Made by a program: the position numbers and the translations under genes
Notes under the pieces: generated by a model
Database searches by the model: none
What the model was told of the DNA's origin: nothing
The model's input: only the letters and a program-made list of their open reading frames with translations
Part shown: piece after piece, positions 1-8,586 of the stretch
Layout of the letters: every line of letters begins with the position of its first letter
Numbering within the stretch: the stretch's first letter is position 1
DNA from: Palleronia sediminis
Lineage (GTDB): Bacteria; Pseudomonadota; Alphaproteobacteria; Rhodobacterales; Rhodobacteraceae
Direction of reading: 5' to 3'
Length of the DNA: 64,000 nt
Assembly (NCBI RefSeq): GCF_004358695.1
Contig: NZ_SNAA01000010.1
Location: forward strand, 1-64,000

Positions 1-44
1 AACTCGACCTCTTCGATGCATTGAACCTCCCGAAACCCGCCTGA
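1..44 (+). other. Possible 3' end of an upstream coding region
   Basis: One reading frame entering from the left edge runs through positions 3-41 as LDLFDALNLPKPA and stops at TGA 42-44. Codon choice is GC-rich and coding-like, but 13 residues are too few to identify a family or to prove that this is a gene. If real, it is convergent with the dioxygenase gene that ends at 151. Positions 45-150 are comparatively AT-rich in their first part and hold no gene I can support. Confidence 0.25.
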
Positions 45-150
45 CGCTCGATGTCGTCACAAAAACGCTTGACCCGCGTCAACAATATCAATCGCTTATC
101 GGATTAACTGTCGAACTCCGGCGCGCCGCGGACGATGGCCGGGGCGGCCG

Positions 151-1047
151 TCACCGCACGCCCGGATCGGCGGCGGTGACGGCGGGCTGCGAGGGCGTGC
201 CCCCGGTTTCGCCCGGACGCGCCATCACGATATCGAAGCGCGAACGCCAGACCGTATCGCCGTCGATCCGCTCGAAGCTCGCGATCAGGCTGTCCTTGAC
301 CCCGAACACGGTATCGTCGGCGAGGTAGGCGTCGCCCTCGACGAAGGAATGGCTGACGATGGTGTGGAACCCCTCGGCCTTGACCAGCAGGTGCATGTGC
401 CCCGGCCGGTTGGGATGGCGTCCGAGCGCGGCCAGCATCTTGCCCACCGGCCCGTCATCGGGGATCGGATAGCTCACCGGCTTGATCCCGCGGAACGCAT
501 AGCGTCCGTCCGCGCCGGTTCTGAACCGGCCGCGGTTGTTCCATTTCGGTTGAATGTCGGGCTGCTGCACGTCGTAATAGCCGTCCGCATTGTCCGACCA
601 TACGTCGAGTTCGACCCCTTCGAGCGGCGTGCCGTCCAGATCGGTGATCGTGCCCTCGAACAGGCAGGACTCGCCCTTGCCGTCGAGACAGATGTTGTCG
701 CCCATCTCGCGCAGCGGCGCGCCCTCGACATGAAAGGGGCCGAAGACGGTGTTCTCGGTGGCGCCGTGGGGGCGGCGGTTGTTGATGGCGTCGACCAGCA
801 TCGACAGGCCCAGCGTGTCCGACAGCAGAATGAACTCCTGCCGCTCGGGCGAACAGATCTGGCCGGTGCGGGTCAGGAAATCTATGCCCAGCGCCCATTC
901 GGCCTCGGTCAGCTCGACCTCCTTGGCGAAGGCGTGCAGATGCTCGACCAGCTTGCCCATCACCAGCCTGAGGCGCGGGTCGATCCCCTCGCCCATACGC
1001 TCGTTCACGGCCTCGACCGAACGCTCTTCGGAAAAATAGCTGCCCAT
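151..1047 (-). CDS. Intradiol hydroxyquinol 1,2-dioxygenase
   Basis: This 298-residue enzyme is predicted to cleave 1,2,4-trihydroxybenzene (hydroxyquinol) between the two adjacent hydroxyls to give maleylacetate, using non-haem Fe(III) in the cytoplasm. The N-terminal third is the helical linker domain of catechol/hydroxyquinol dioxygenases. The beta-sandwich follows and shows the four iron ligands: a Tyr in SDNADGYYDVQ (about 157-158), Tyr193 in KPVSYPIP, and His217 and His219 in RPGHMHLL. Length and ligand spacing fit the family. Hydroxyquinol is favoured over catechol because the operon also encodes a maleylacetate reductase, which acts only on the hydroxyquinol or chlorocatechol branch. 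It is the last gene of the eight-gene minus-strand operon, 9 bp after the hydroxylase gene. Confidence 0.9.
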   Translation of the reverse strand: MGSYFSEERSVEAVNERMGEGIDPRLRLVMGKLVEHLHAFAKEVELTEAEWALGIDFLTRTGQICSPERQEFILLSDTLGLSMLVDAINNRRPHGATENTVFGPFHVEGAPLREMGDNICLDGKGESCLFEGTITDLDGTPLEGVELDVWSDNADGYYDVQQPDIQPKWNNRGRFRTGADGRYAFRGIKPVSYPIPDDGPVGKMLAALGRHPNRPGHMHLLVKAEGFHTIVSHSFVEGDAYLADDTVFGVKDSLIASFERIDGDTVWRSRFDIVMARPGETGGTPSQPAVTAADPGVR

Positions 1048-1056
1048 GATCCCCTC

Positions 1057-2814
1057 CTATCGCGCCAGGATGGCGGAAAGCGCGCGGCGCAGATCGCCCT
1101 CGGCGTCGCCGGTCATCGCGGGCGCCCGCCACGCGACATGGTGATCGGGCCGCACGAGAAGGCATCCGTCATCGGCGATCTCGCTGACCCGCGCCCAGTC
1201 GCCGGTGTGATCGACATAGGCCCGGCGCGGCCCGATCAGATGGGTGCGGATCTTGATTCCCATCTCGGCCGAAAGCGCCTCGGCCGCTGCGACCCACGCC
1301 TCGCCGCCGATCCCGGTCAGCACGGTGAACCGCGACCGCCCGCACAGGTCGAGCGTCGAGACCTTGGCGCCGGTTTCGTGATCGAACACCCAGACATGCG
1401 GCAGGCGCGCGCCCGGCCATGTCGTCGGGTGATAATGAAGCTCCGCATCGCGGTCGAAGGCGGGTTCGGCCTGGCCGTCGGTCAGGATGGCGCCGCTGCG
1501 ATAGCGCTGGTTCATCTCGACGCCATGCGCGTCGAACTCGTATTTCTTGAAGGCGATGGCCTTGCGGATCGCCTCGCGCTGGTTCGCGGCCGCCTCGTCG
1601 TCGTTGCACCGCGCGTCCATGTTGCGCTGCACGGCATCGGTATCCACGCCGCCCGTCATGCCCAGGCTTTCGAAGATCGGGCCGAACTCGCCGATCGACT
1701 GGTTGGCGCGGGTGACGATCTGCTTGGCGACCGGCGCTCGCTCGGCCGTATAGCTGTCGAGCAGCGCCTCGCCCGCCTGCCCCTTGATGACGGCGGCGAG
1801 TTTCCAGGCGAGGTTGAAGCCGTCCTGGATCGAGGTGTTGGACCCCAGCCCGTTCGAGGGCGGATGCCGGTGCGCGGCATCCCCGGCGATAAAGACGCGC
1901 CCCTTCTGCATCCGGGTCGCGTACATGTTGTTCACGGTCCAGGTGTTGGCCGACAAGAGCTCGATCTCGAGCTCGGGGTCGCCCACGAGCTGCCGCGCGA
2001 CCTGCCGAGCCATCGCCTCGTCGACCTCGGGCGCGGGTTCATTGATGTCGTAGCCCCAGACGATCAGCCACTCGTTCCAGGGCCGCACCATCCGCACCAG
2101 CCCCATGCCGATGCCGCCCACGTCCGAGCCGGGCTGCATCACCCAGTAGAGCACCGAGGGGCGATGCGCGACGTATCTGGACAGGTCGGCGCGAAAGACG
2201 ATGTTCATCGACCCGCCGACGCCCATCTGGCCCTCGAACGGCAGGCCGAGATGCTCGGCCACCATCGACCGGCCTCCGTCGGCCCCCACGAGATAGCGCG
2301 AGCGGACCTCGAACTCGCGCCCCGACAGGCGGTCGCGACAGATGGTCGTCACGCCCGCGTCGTCCTGTTCGTGGCTGACATATTCGGTCGACATACGCGC
2401 CTGCGTCCCGCGCTTGCAGGCGGTGTTGAACAGGATCGGCTCCATGAAGGTCTGCGGCAGGTCGTTCATGAAGGTCGGGCTCGACAGCAGGTGTTCGGCC
2501 TTGGACAGCGGATGCGTGCCCCAGGACTGCATCCTGCCGATCTCTTCGCCGGCGAGGCTTTCGCAAAATACGTTCTCGCCCATCAGCTCCTGCGCGGAGG
2601 CGTGGAGATAGGCCTCGGCCTCGACCTCGGGGCCGAGGTCGCGCAGCACCTCCATCGTGCGCTGGTTGGTGATGTGGGCGCGGGGCGAATTGGCGAGCCA
2701 GCGATAGCGGTTGATCGCCATGCAGTTCACGCCCGCGCTCGCCAGCAGCGCGGCCGTCGCCGACCCCGCGGGGCCGGTGCCGACGATGAGGACGTCCGTT
2801 TCGATCTCAGCCAT
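1057..2814 (-). CDS. FAD-dependent phenol/resorcinol-type hydroxylase (TfdB family)
   Basis: A 585-residue group A flavoprotein monooxygenase. The Rossmann dinucleotide site GTGPAG is near residues 12-17, a GADGG motif lies mid-protein, and the second FAD motif GRVFIAGDAAHRHPPSNGLG is followed by the QDGFNLAWKLA helix. The C-terminal thioredoxin-like domain ends in RPDHHVAWRA, as in 2,4-dichlorophenol 6-monooxygenase (TfdB) and relatives. By family it would hydroxylate a phenol at the expense of NAD(P)H and O2. Given the neighbouring hydroxyquinol dioxygenase and maleylacetate reductase, the inferred product is hydroxyquinol, with resorcinol or a substituted phenol as substrate; the exact substrate cannot be read from sequence. 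Its start overlaps the end of the permease gene by 8 bp, implying coupled translation. Confidence 0.85.
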   Translation of the reverse strand: MAEIETDVLIVGTGPAGSATAALLASAGVNCMAINRYRWLANSPRAHITNQRTMEVLRDLGPEVEAEAYLHASAQELMGENVFCESLAGEEIGRMQSWGTHPLSKAEHLLSSPTFMNDLPQTFMEPILFNTACKRGTQARMSTEYVSHEQDDAGVTTICRDRLSGREFEVRSRYLVGADGGRSMVAEHLGLPFEGQMGVGGSMNIVFRADLSRYVAHRPSVLYWVMQPGSDVGGIGMGLVRMVRPWNEWLIVWGYDINEPAPEVDEAMARQVARQLVGDPELEIELLSANTWTVNNMYATRMQKGRVFIAGDAAHRHPPSNGLGSNTSIQDGFNLAWKLAAVIKGQAGEALLDSYTAERAPVAKQIVTRANQSIGEFGPIFESLGMTGGVDTDAVQRNMDARCNDDEAAANQREAIRKAIAFKKYEFDAHGVEMNQRYRSGAILTDGQAEPAFDRDAELHYHPTTWPGARLPHVWVFDHETGAKVSTLDLCGRSRFTVLTGIGGEAWVAAAEALSAEMGIKIRTHLIGPRRAYVDHTGDWARVSEIADDGCLLVRPDHHVAWRAPAMTGDAEGDLRRALSAILAR

Positions 2815-3859
2815 GGTCGTTTCCTTTCGTGGTTATCAGCCGGCGGCGGATGGGAAAAAGCTCGAGCCCCGTGCGGTGCGAGATCAGCCCCCACAGACCG
2901 CGCGGCGCAAACAGCATCACGGCGATGCCGATGACCCCGAGCGCGATGAGATACCACGCCCCGAAATCCGCCAGCAGCTTTTGAAGCGCGAAAAACACCA
3001 GCACCCCCAGGATCGGCCCCTCGATCGTCCCGATCCCGCCGATCACGACGATGAAGATGACGAAGGCCGTCCACTCGGTCACCGAGAACGCCGCATCGGG
3101 CGAGATGCGCGCGATCTGCATGAAGATCAGCCCCCCGGCGATCCCCGTGCCGAAGGCCGCCGCCAGAAAGACCGACCATTTCAGCCGCGCGGCATCGACG
3201 CCGACGGACCGGGCGGCCTCTTCGTTGTCGCGGATCGAGGCAAGCGCGAGGCCGCGCCGCGACCGCAACAGCCCGTAGATCGCCCCGATGGCGAGCAGCG
3301 CGAGCCCCAGCGCCAGCCAATAGGCGAGGATATCGCGCGCCGCGGCGCCCCGCACGTCCAGCGCGGCCTCGATCCAGCCGGTGCCCGCGATGTCGCGCGT
3401 GGCGGTGCGCGGCAGCGATGTGCCCGTGCCGCCGCCAAGCGTCTTCCACTGGGCGACCGACAGGCGCACGACCTCGGCGATGACCCAGGTCGCGATGGCG
3501 AAATAGGCCCCGGCAAGGCGGAACGCGAAAAAGGCGGTCGGCACGGCGACGATCACCGCGGCGAGACCACCCAGCGGGATCGCCCAGACGGGGTCGATCC
3601 CCGCAAGGATCACCCCCGCGAACATCGCATAGGCCCCGAGGCCGACGAAGGCCTGCTGGCCGATGCTGACGAGGCCGCCATAACCCGCCAGCAGGTTCCA
3701 GAACTGCGCCAGAACCAGCATCGTGAGGATGAAGAACATGTCCTGGATCAGGCCCCGCCCCGCAACCAGCGGCAGCAGCGCGAGGCCGAGCACGACGATG
3801 GCGCCGACGATGGCCGCGACGGTCGAGGCGCGGGTGCGGGTGCGGATGACGTGGCCCAT
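2807..3859 (-). CDS. Liv-type ABC transporter permease (LivM-like)
   Basis: A 350-residue inner-membrane permease of the branched-chain amino acid (HAAT) ABC family, rich in hydrophobic segments and with the LivM-type stretch GLVSIGQQAFVGLGAYAMF. The open frame extends further upstream, but the ATG at 3859 gives a normal N-terminus (MGHVIRTRTRAST, then the first membrane helix) and abuts the stop of the partner permease. In this operon the importer probably carries an aromatic acid or phenolic substrate rather than leucine, as many HAAT systems beside aromatic catabolic genes do; that is inference from context. Confidence 0.88.
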   Translation of the reverse strand: MGHVIRTRTRASTVAAIVGAIVVLGLALLPLVAGRGLIQDMFFILTMLVLAQFWNLLAGYGGLVSIGQQAFVGLGAYAMFAGVILAGIDPVWAIPLGGLAAVIVAVPTAFFAFRLAGAYFAIATWVIAEVVRLSVAQWKTLGGGTGTSLPRTATRDIAGTGWIEAALDVRGAAARDILAYWLALGLALLAIGAIYGLLRSRRGLALASIRDNEEAARSVGVDAARLKWSVFLAAAFGTGIAGGLIFMQIARISPDAAFSVTEWTAFVIFIVVIGGIGTIEGPILGVLVFFALQKLLADFGAWYLIALGVIGIAVMLFAPRGLWGLISHRTGLELFPIRRRLITTKGNDHG

Positions 3860-4722
3860 CAGTCCACCGCCCGCGGGAACAGTCCCCGCGGCCTGAACAG
3901 CAACACGACCAGGAACGCGACATGGCCCGCGAGGATCTGCCACTCGGGGTTGATCGCCGCGCCCACGGTCTGCGCCACGCCGATGATGATGCCGCCCGCG
4001 AGCGTCCCCCACAGCGACCCGAGCCCGCCGATGATGACCGCCTCGAAGGCATAGATCAGCCGCGCGGGGCCGATATTGGGGTCGAAATTCGAGCGCATCC
4101 CGAGATAGAGCGCGGCCACCGTCACCACCAGCATCGCGATGGCCGTGGCGGTGGCAAAGATGGTCGCGGGCCGGATGCCCATCAGCGACGCCGTCACCGC
4201 GTCGTCCGACGTGGCCCGGAACGCCCGGCCCAGTTCGGTGCGATAGAACAGCCAGTTGAGCGCGAGGATCACCGCGATGGCCGAGGCGAAGGTCAGCAGC
4301 GGCAGCACGCCCACCGTGACCGCCCCGAGATCGAGCGATGCCGTCGCCAGCGGGCCGGCCGGCAGGCGCTGGCTATCGGCCGAGAACCCCTCGAGCAGCG
4401 CGTTCTGCAGGGCGATGGACAGCCCGAAGGTGACGAGCAGCGGCGGCAGGATGTCGGTGCCGAGGGTCCGGTTGAGCACATGGCGCTGCAACAACCAGCC
4501 CGCCCCCGCCATGGCCGGGGCGGCCAGCAGCGCCGCGACGAAGGGCGAAAGCCCCGTCAGCGAGACCAGCACGAGGATCAGGTAGGCCGCGACGACGATC
4601 AGGTCGCCATGCGCGAGGTTCACCAGCCGCATGATGCCGAAGACGATCGAAAGCCCGACCGCGAACAGCGCGTAGAGCCCGCCCAGCAGGACCCCCTGCA
4701 CCAACGTGTCGATCCAGATCAT
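3859..4722 (-). CDS. Liv-type ABC transporter permease (LivH-like)
   Basis: A 287-residue polytopic membrane protein with the LivH signature region near its start (GGLYALFAVGLSIVFGIMRL, then VNLAHGD) and the C-terminal EAVIIGGLGSLWGTLAGG loop that contacts the ATPases. The ATG at 4722 was chosen because it forms an ATGA overlap with the stop of the preceding ATPase gene and begins the first hydrophobic helix; the open frame further upstream reads as out-of-frame ATPase sequence. It should pair with the LivM-like permease to form the translocation channel of the operon's importer. Confidence 0.88.
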   Translation of the reverse strand: MIWIDTLVQGVLLGGLYALFAVGLSIVFGIMRLVNLAHGDLIVVAAYLILVLVSLTGLSPFVAALLAAPAMAGAGWLLQRHVLNRTLGTDILPPLLVTFGLSIALQNALLEGFSADSQRLPAGPLATASLDLGAVTVGVLPLLTFASAIAVILALNWLFYRTELGRAFRATSDDAVTASLMGIRPATIFATATAIAMLVVTVAALYLGMRSNFDPNIGPARLIYAFEAVIIGGLGSLWGTLAGGIIIGVAQTVGAAINPEWQILAGHVAFLVVLLFRPRGLFPRAVD

Positions 4723-5426
4723 GCCGAGACCCCGAAATAGGCATCGTGGATCGCCTCGCGGCTGAGCGTGTCGGGCGTCCCCTCGAGCGTCACGCGCCCC
4801 TCCATCATGCAATAGACCCGGTCCGCGACCTTGAGCGCCTGCCCGATATCCTGCTCGACCACGACGAGGCTCGCCCCGGCCTCGCGGATGCGCGGGACGG
4901 CGGCATAGATGTCGCGGATGACCACCGGCGCGAGACCCAGCGAGATCTCGTCGCACAGCAGCAGGTCGGGGTTCGAGATCAGTGCGCGCCCGATGGCCAC
5001 CATCTGCTGCTGCCCGCCCGAAAGGGCGGTGCCGGGGGCGTGGCGCCGCTCGCCCAAAATGGGAAAGAGGTCGTAGATCGCGTCGAGCGACCAGGGCCCC
5101 GGTGCCTTGCGGCCATAACATCCTATCTGCAGGTTCTCTTCGACCGACAGCGACGGGAACAGGCGGCGGCCCTCGGGCACCATGGCCAGCCCCGCGCCCA
5201 TGACGGCGGCCGCGTCCAGCGCGCCGATCTCGCGGCCGCGGAACACCACCTCGCCGGGCGCCGAGCGCAGCACCCCCGCGATGCTGCGCATCAGCGTGGT
5301 CTTGCCCGCCCCGTTGGCCCCGATGATCGCCACGGCCTCGCCCGGCTCGACGCGGATATCGACGCCGAAAAGCGCCTGGAAATCCCCGTAATGCGCCGTC
5401 AGGCCATGCGTGCTCAGAAGGCTCAT
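4719..5426 (-). CDS. Liv-type ABC transporter ATP-binding protein (LivF-like)
   Basis: A 235-residue ATPase. Walker A is GANGAGKTT, the signature is LSGGQQQMVAIGRAL and Walker B is LLLCDEISLGLAP, with a Q-loop region MVPEGRRLFPSLSVEENL typical of LivF rather than LivG. The start at 5426 gives an ATGA overlap with the stop of the LivG-like gene. It energises uptake of the operon's aromatic substrate together with the LivG-like subunit. Length is normal for the family. Confidence 0.9.
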   Translation of the reverse strand: MSLLSTHGLTAHYGDFQALFGVDIRVEPGEAVAIIGANGAGKTTLMRSIAGVLRSAPGEVVFRGREIGALDAAAVMGAGLAMVPEGRRLFPSLSVEENLQIGCYGRKAPGPWSLDAIYDLFPILGERRHAPGTALSGGQQQMVAIGRALISNPDLLLCDEISLGLAPVVIRDIYAAVPRIREAGASLVVVEQDIGQALKVADRVYCMMEGRVTLEGTPDTLSREAIHDAYFGVSA

Positions 5427-6142
5427 ATCTCGATCCCCAGGTAGATCTCGCGCACCTCCTGCGAGGCCATGATCTCGCCCGGCTCGCCGATGCCGATCAC
5501 GCGGCCGAAATCGAGCACCAGCAGCCGTTCGACCACCGAGTTGAGCGCGTGAAGCACATGCTCGATCCAGATGATCGTCACCCCCTGCGCGTGCACGTCG
5601 CGAATGGTGCGGATCAGCGCCGTGCATTCGCCCTCGGTCAGGCCGCCCGCGATCTCGTCCAGCAGCAGCAGGCGCGGCCGGGTCGCCATGGCGCGCGCCA
5701 GTTCCAGCCGCTTGCGCCCCAGCAGGGACAGCCCCCCCGCCGGATCGTTGGCCCGCGCCGAAAGCTCGCACCGCTCGAGTATGTCGGCGCAGTCGCGCAC
5801 GACGGCGGCCTCGCCCTGCCCCCGCCCATGGGTGGCGGCGACCAGCAGGTTCTCGAACACCGTCAGCCGGTCGAAGGGCTGCGGGATCTGGAACGAACGG
5901 CCGATCCCCGCAAGGCACCGCCGCATGGGCGGGGTGCGCGTCACGTCCCGCCCGTCGAACGCGATCCGCCCGGCATCGGGCAGAACGTTGCCGGTGATGA
6001 GGTTGAACAATGTCGACTTGCCCGCGCCGTTCGGCCCGATGATCCCGAGCGCCTGCCCCTCGGGCAGGTCGAAGGTCACGTCATCCGTGACCTTCAGGCT
6101 GCCATAGGACTTGGACACGCCGGCAAGAGAAAGGATCGACAC
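5423..6142 (-). CDS. Liv-type ABC transporter ATP-binding protein (LivG-like)
   Basis: A 239-residue ATPase beginning with a GTG codon at 6142. It shows Walker A GPNGAGKST, the LivG-type GIGRSFQIPQPFDRLTVFENL region, a degenerate signature (GGLSLLGRKRLELARAM instead of LSGGQ) and Walker B LLLLDEIAGGL. The weak signature motif is usual in LivG proteins, whose partner LivF carries the canonical one. It follows the binding-protein gene after only 4 bp and overlaps the LivF-like gene by 4 bp, so all five transporter genes are one unit. Confidence 0.88.
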   Translation of the reverse strand: MSILSLAGVSKSYGSLKVTDDVTFDLPEGQALGIIGPNGAGKSTLFNLITGNVLPDAGRIAFDGRDVTRTPPMRRCLAGIGRSFQIPQPFDRLTVFENLLVAATHGRGQGEAAVVRDCADILERCELSARANDPAGGLSLLGRKRLELARAMATRPRLLLLDEIAGGLTEGECTALIRTIRDVHAQGVTIIWIEHVLHALNSVVERLLVLDFGRVIGIGEPGEIMASQEVREIYLGIEI

Positions 6143-6146
6143 CAGT

Positions 6147-7418
6147 TTATCCCAGCGGCTGCATCGTGCCGCCCGTGGGGATCGCCGGTTGCGACCCGTT
6201 CTCGACGATCACGAGGTCATAGCCGCCGCCCTCGCGCCGCCGCCATTGCCCGCCGACAAGCGGCGTCTTGGCCACGTTCTGCGCGGCAAAGGGCGGCAGG
6301 CCCGCCCCGTCGAAGGCGATGCGTCCCACGATGCTTTCGAGCTGTGCGGCGCGGATGGCCTCGGCCACCGCGTCGGGGTCGCCCGCATCCGACGTGCGCG
6401 CAAAGCTGTCGGCCGCCATCTCGAACAGCGCGTGCACGAACCCGATCGGCTGCGTCCATTGCCGGCCCGTCGCGGCCTCGTAGCCCGCTGCAAGCTCGCC
6501 CGCCGATTGCCCGGTCAGCGACGACGAGAACGGGTGCGAGGGGGACCACCAGACCTCGGACGACAGGTTGTGCCCCGCTTCGCCGAGCTGATCGACCGCC
6601 TGCGGGAACAGGATCGCCTTGCCGATGCTCGCCGCCTTGGGGGCAAAGCCCTGCTGCTTGGCCTGCGTCCAGAAGGTCGTGAAATCGGGCGGGATCGGGA
6701 CGCCGGTGACGATCTCGACATTCGCCTGGCGGAACGCGTTGATCTGGGCGCTGAAATCGTCGGTGAGGTTCTGGTAGCGGCCGGGGTCGGTCAGGGTGTA
6801 GCCCTGCGCCTCGAGCACGGGCGGGAACCCGACCTCGGGGTTGCCCCAAGCATTGCCGTCGCCGTCATTGGGAAACAGCGCGCCGACCGCGCGATTCGTG
6901 TCGAGCTGACCCCACATGGCGGTGAAGACGTCGATCACGTCCTCGAGCCCCCAGAAGAAATGGTGCGCGTAAAAGAACGGCTCCCACGAGGCGGGATCGC
7001 CGGGATTGCCCTGCTGTCCGATGAACCACGGCTGCCAGGGCGCGACGGTCGAGATGCAGGGGATCTCTTCGGCCTCGCAGGTCGTGGCGACGGGGTTCGT
7101 CGTCTCGGGGGTGGAGGCGACGAGGATCATGTCCACCTCGTCGTCGATGATGAGCTCGCCCGCCACCTCGGCCGCGCGGTTGGGGTTGGACTGGCTGTCC
7201 TTGACGATGACCTCGAAATTGCTGCCCGCCTCGGAAGCGCGGAACCCCTCGAGGATATAGCTGTCGGCCTCGCTGAACGCGGCGAGCGGGCCGGATTGCG
7301 GGCTGACATAGCCCAGCCGAATCCGGGCATCCTGCGCGATGACGGGGGCGGCAAGGCCGGATGCGGCAACGAGGCCGCCCGCGGCGGAGGTCTTCATCAG
7401 GTGGCGGCGGGTAATCAT
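6147..7418 (-). CDS. Periplasmic substrate-binding protein of the Liv-type importer (Tat exported)
   Basis: A 423-residue HAAT-family solute-binding protein (periplasmic binding fold type I). The N-terminus MITRRHLMKTSAAGGLVAASGLAAPVIAQDA carries a twin-arginine motif (RRHLMK), a hydrophobic core and an AQ-D cleavage region, so export probably uses Tat rather than Sec. The mature part starts RIRLGYVSPQSGPLAAFSEAD, typical of the family. It lies second in the operon after maleylacetate reductase and immediately before the transporter ATPases. The likely ligand is the aromatic compound degraded by the operon; the sequence alone does not name it. Confidence 0.88.
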   Translation of the reverse strand: MITRRHLMKTSAAGGLVAASGLAAPVIAQDARIRLGYVSPQSGPLAAFSEADSYILEGFRASEAGSNFEVIVKDSQSNPNRAAEVAGELIIDDEVDMILVASTPETTNPVATTCEAEEIPCISTVAPWQPWFIGQQGNPGDPASWEPFFYAHHFFWGLEDVIDVFTAMWGQLDTNRAVGALFPNDGDGNAWGNPEVGFPPVLEAQGYTLTDPGRYQNLTDDFSAQINAFRQANVEIVTGVPIPPDFTTFWTQAKQQGFAPKAASIGKAILFPQAVDQLGEAGHNLSSEVWWSPSHPFSSSLTGQSAGELAAGYEAATGRQWTQPIGFVHALFEMAADSFARTSDAGDPDAVAEAIRAAQLESIVGRIAFDGAGLPPFAAQNVAKTPLVGGQWRRREGGGYDLVIVENGSQPAIPTGGTMQPLG

Positions 7419-7451
7419 GGCATGTCCTCCCAGACGTGATGGTTCAGGCGT

Positions 7452-8495
7452 TCAACCGGCGGGCGCCTCGCCGGCCCAGGCCCGCGCGAGAAGCGCGCGG
7501 ATCGCGTCCTCTTCGACGGGGCGGGGGTTCCAGTAGGGATTGGCGGCGGCCGCGGCGGCGCACCGGTCGATGTCGCCCTCCTCCATCCCCAGCCCGCGCA
7601 GGCTGCGCGGGGCGTCGAGCGATCCGGCGAAATCCCACAGCGCGCGTGCCGGGTCGTCCCCGCCCAGCAATTCGGCCACCGGCGCGAGTTCGCGCGCGGC
7701 CGCGCCCATGTTGTAGGCGACGGCATGGGGCAGGACGACGGCATGCGTCTCGGCATGGGGCAGCCCGAGCATGCCGCCCAGCGTGTGGCAAAGCTTGTGG
7801 TGCAGCGCCATCGAGCTGCGCCCCAGCACCGCGCCACAGGCCCAGGCGCCGCGTTGCGTCGTCTCGCGCGCGGCAAGGTCGCCCGGCGTCTCGACCACGG
7901 CTGCCAGCCCGTCGACAAAGGCCCGCAGCCCCTCCATGGCCAGCGCGTCGGTATCCTCGTCGCGGTCGCGCGCATATAGCGCCTCGACCGCGTGGGCCAT
8001 CGCGTTGAGCGCGCTCGTCACCGTCATCGCGGCGGGCAGGGTCGCGACAAGCTCGGCATCGTAGAGCACCGTCTCGGGCCGCACCCGCGGATCGGTCAGG
8101 GTGGTCTTGGCGCCGTTCTCGGTCTGGCCCAGGATCGGCGTCGCCTCGGATCCGGCATAGGTGGTGGGGATGGCGACCTGCGGCAGGTCGGTGCGCAGCG
8201 CGATGGCCTTGCCCAGCCCGATGGTCGATCCGCCGCCGACAGAGACGAGACAATCGGCCTCCGTCTCCTGCGCATGGGCCATGGCGGCCTGCGTCACCTC
8301 GACGGGGGTGTGCATCGCCGCGCCGGTGAACAGGCCCGCGCAATGGGCGCCGATATCGGCGGCGAGGTCCATGGCAAGCTCTGCCTGGTGCGGCGTCGAC
8401 AGGATCAGCGCCCGCGCACAACCGAGACGTTCGACCTCGTCTCCCGCCTCGTGACGCAGGCCCGCGCCAAACCGGACTCTCTGCTCTGTCGTCAT
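7452..8495 (-). CDS. Maleylacetate reductase
   Basis: A 347-residue iron-containing-alcohol-dehydrogenase-fold enzyme that reduces maleylacetate to 3-oxoadipate with NAD(P)H, the step after hydroxyquinol ring cleavage. Visible family features are the nucleotide-binding GGGSTIGLGKAIAL, the following IPTTYAGSEATPI stretch (characteristic of maleylacetate reductases) and the histidine-rich AMAHAVEALY and HHKLCHTLGG segments that correspond to the metal/active-site region. It is the first gene of the minus-strand aromatic operon and is divergent from a LysR regulator, so the operon promoter should lie in 8496-8584. Confidence 0.9.
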   Translation of the reverse strand: MTTEQRVRFGAGLRHEAGDEVERLGCARALILSTPHQAELAMDLAADIGAHCAGLFTGAAMHTPVEVTQAAMAHAQETEADCLVSVGGGSTIGLGKAIALRTDLPQVAIPTTYAGSEATPILGQTENGAKTTLTDPRVRPETVLYDAELVATLPAAMTVTSALNAMAHAVEALYARDRDEDTDALAMEGLRAFVDGLAAVVETPGDLAARETTQRGAWACGAVLGRSSMALHHKLCHTLGGMLGLPHAETHAVVLPHAVAYNMGAAARELAPVAELLGGDDPARALWDFAGSLDAPRSLRGLGMEEGDIDRCAAAAAANPYWNPRPVEEDAIRALLARAWAGEAPAG

Positions 8496-8586
8496 TCGTC
8501 CCTCCGGCGTCCTCTCGGGATCATGCTAAACACATCGCGCGGGCATCTTGATCGAAAAGACGGCGGCTGACATAACCCGGCGTTAT
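8496..8586. promoter_or_regulatory. Divergent promoter region of the hydroxyquinol operon and its LysR gene
   Basis: An 89-bp gap separates the maleylacetate reductase start from the LysR start. It contains the perfect dyad ATAAC-CCGGC-GTTAT at 8572-8586, which runs into the LysR start codon (ATG 8585), and a second short dyad TCTT-N7-AAGA at 8546-8560. LysR proteins usually bind interrupted dyads between divergent genes. A site over the regulator's own start would allow autorepression. The binding role is inferred. Confidence 0.5.

Noticed and set aside
349-2934. An 861-codon open frame on the plus strand opposite the dioxygenase and hydroxylase genes
   Set aside because: It is the antisense shadow of two clear enzyme genes; its translation is low-complexity Arg/His/Gly/Ala sequence without family motifs, as expected when GC-rich codons lack stops on the other strand.
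2711-4740. Long plus-strand open frames opposite the permease genes
   Set aside because: Translations are Arg/Asp/Gln-rich and hydrophilic, the mirror image of membrane-helix codons; no ribosome site or motif.
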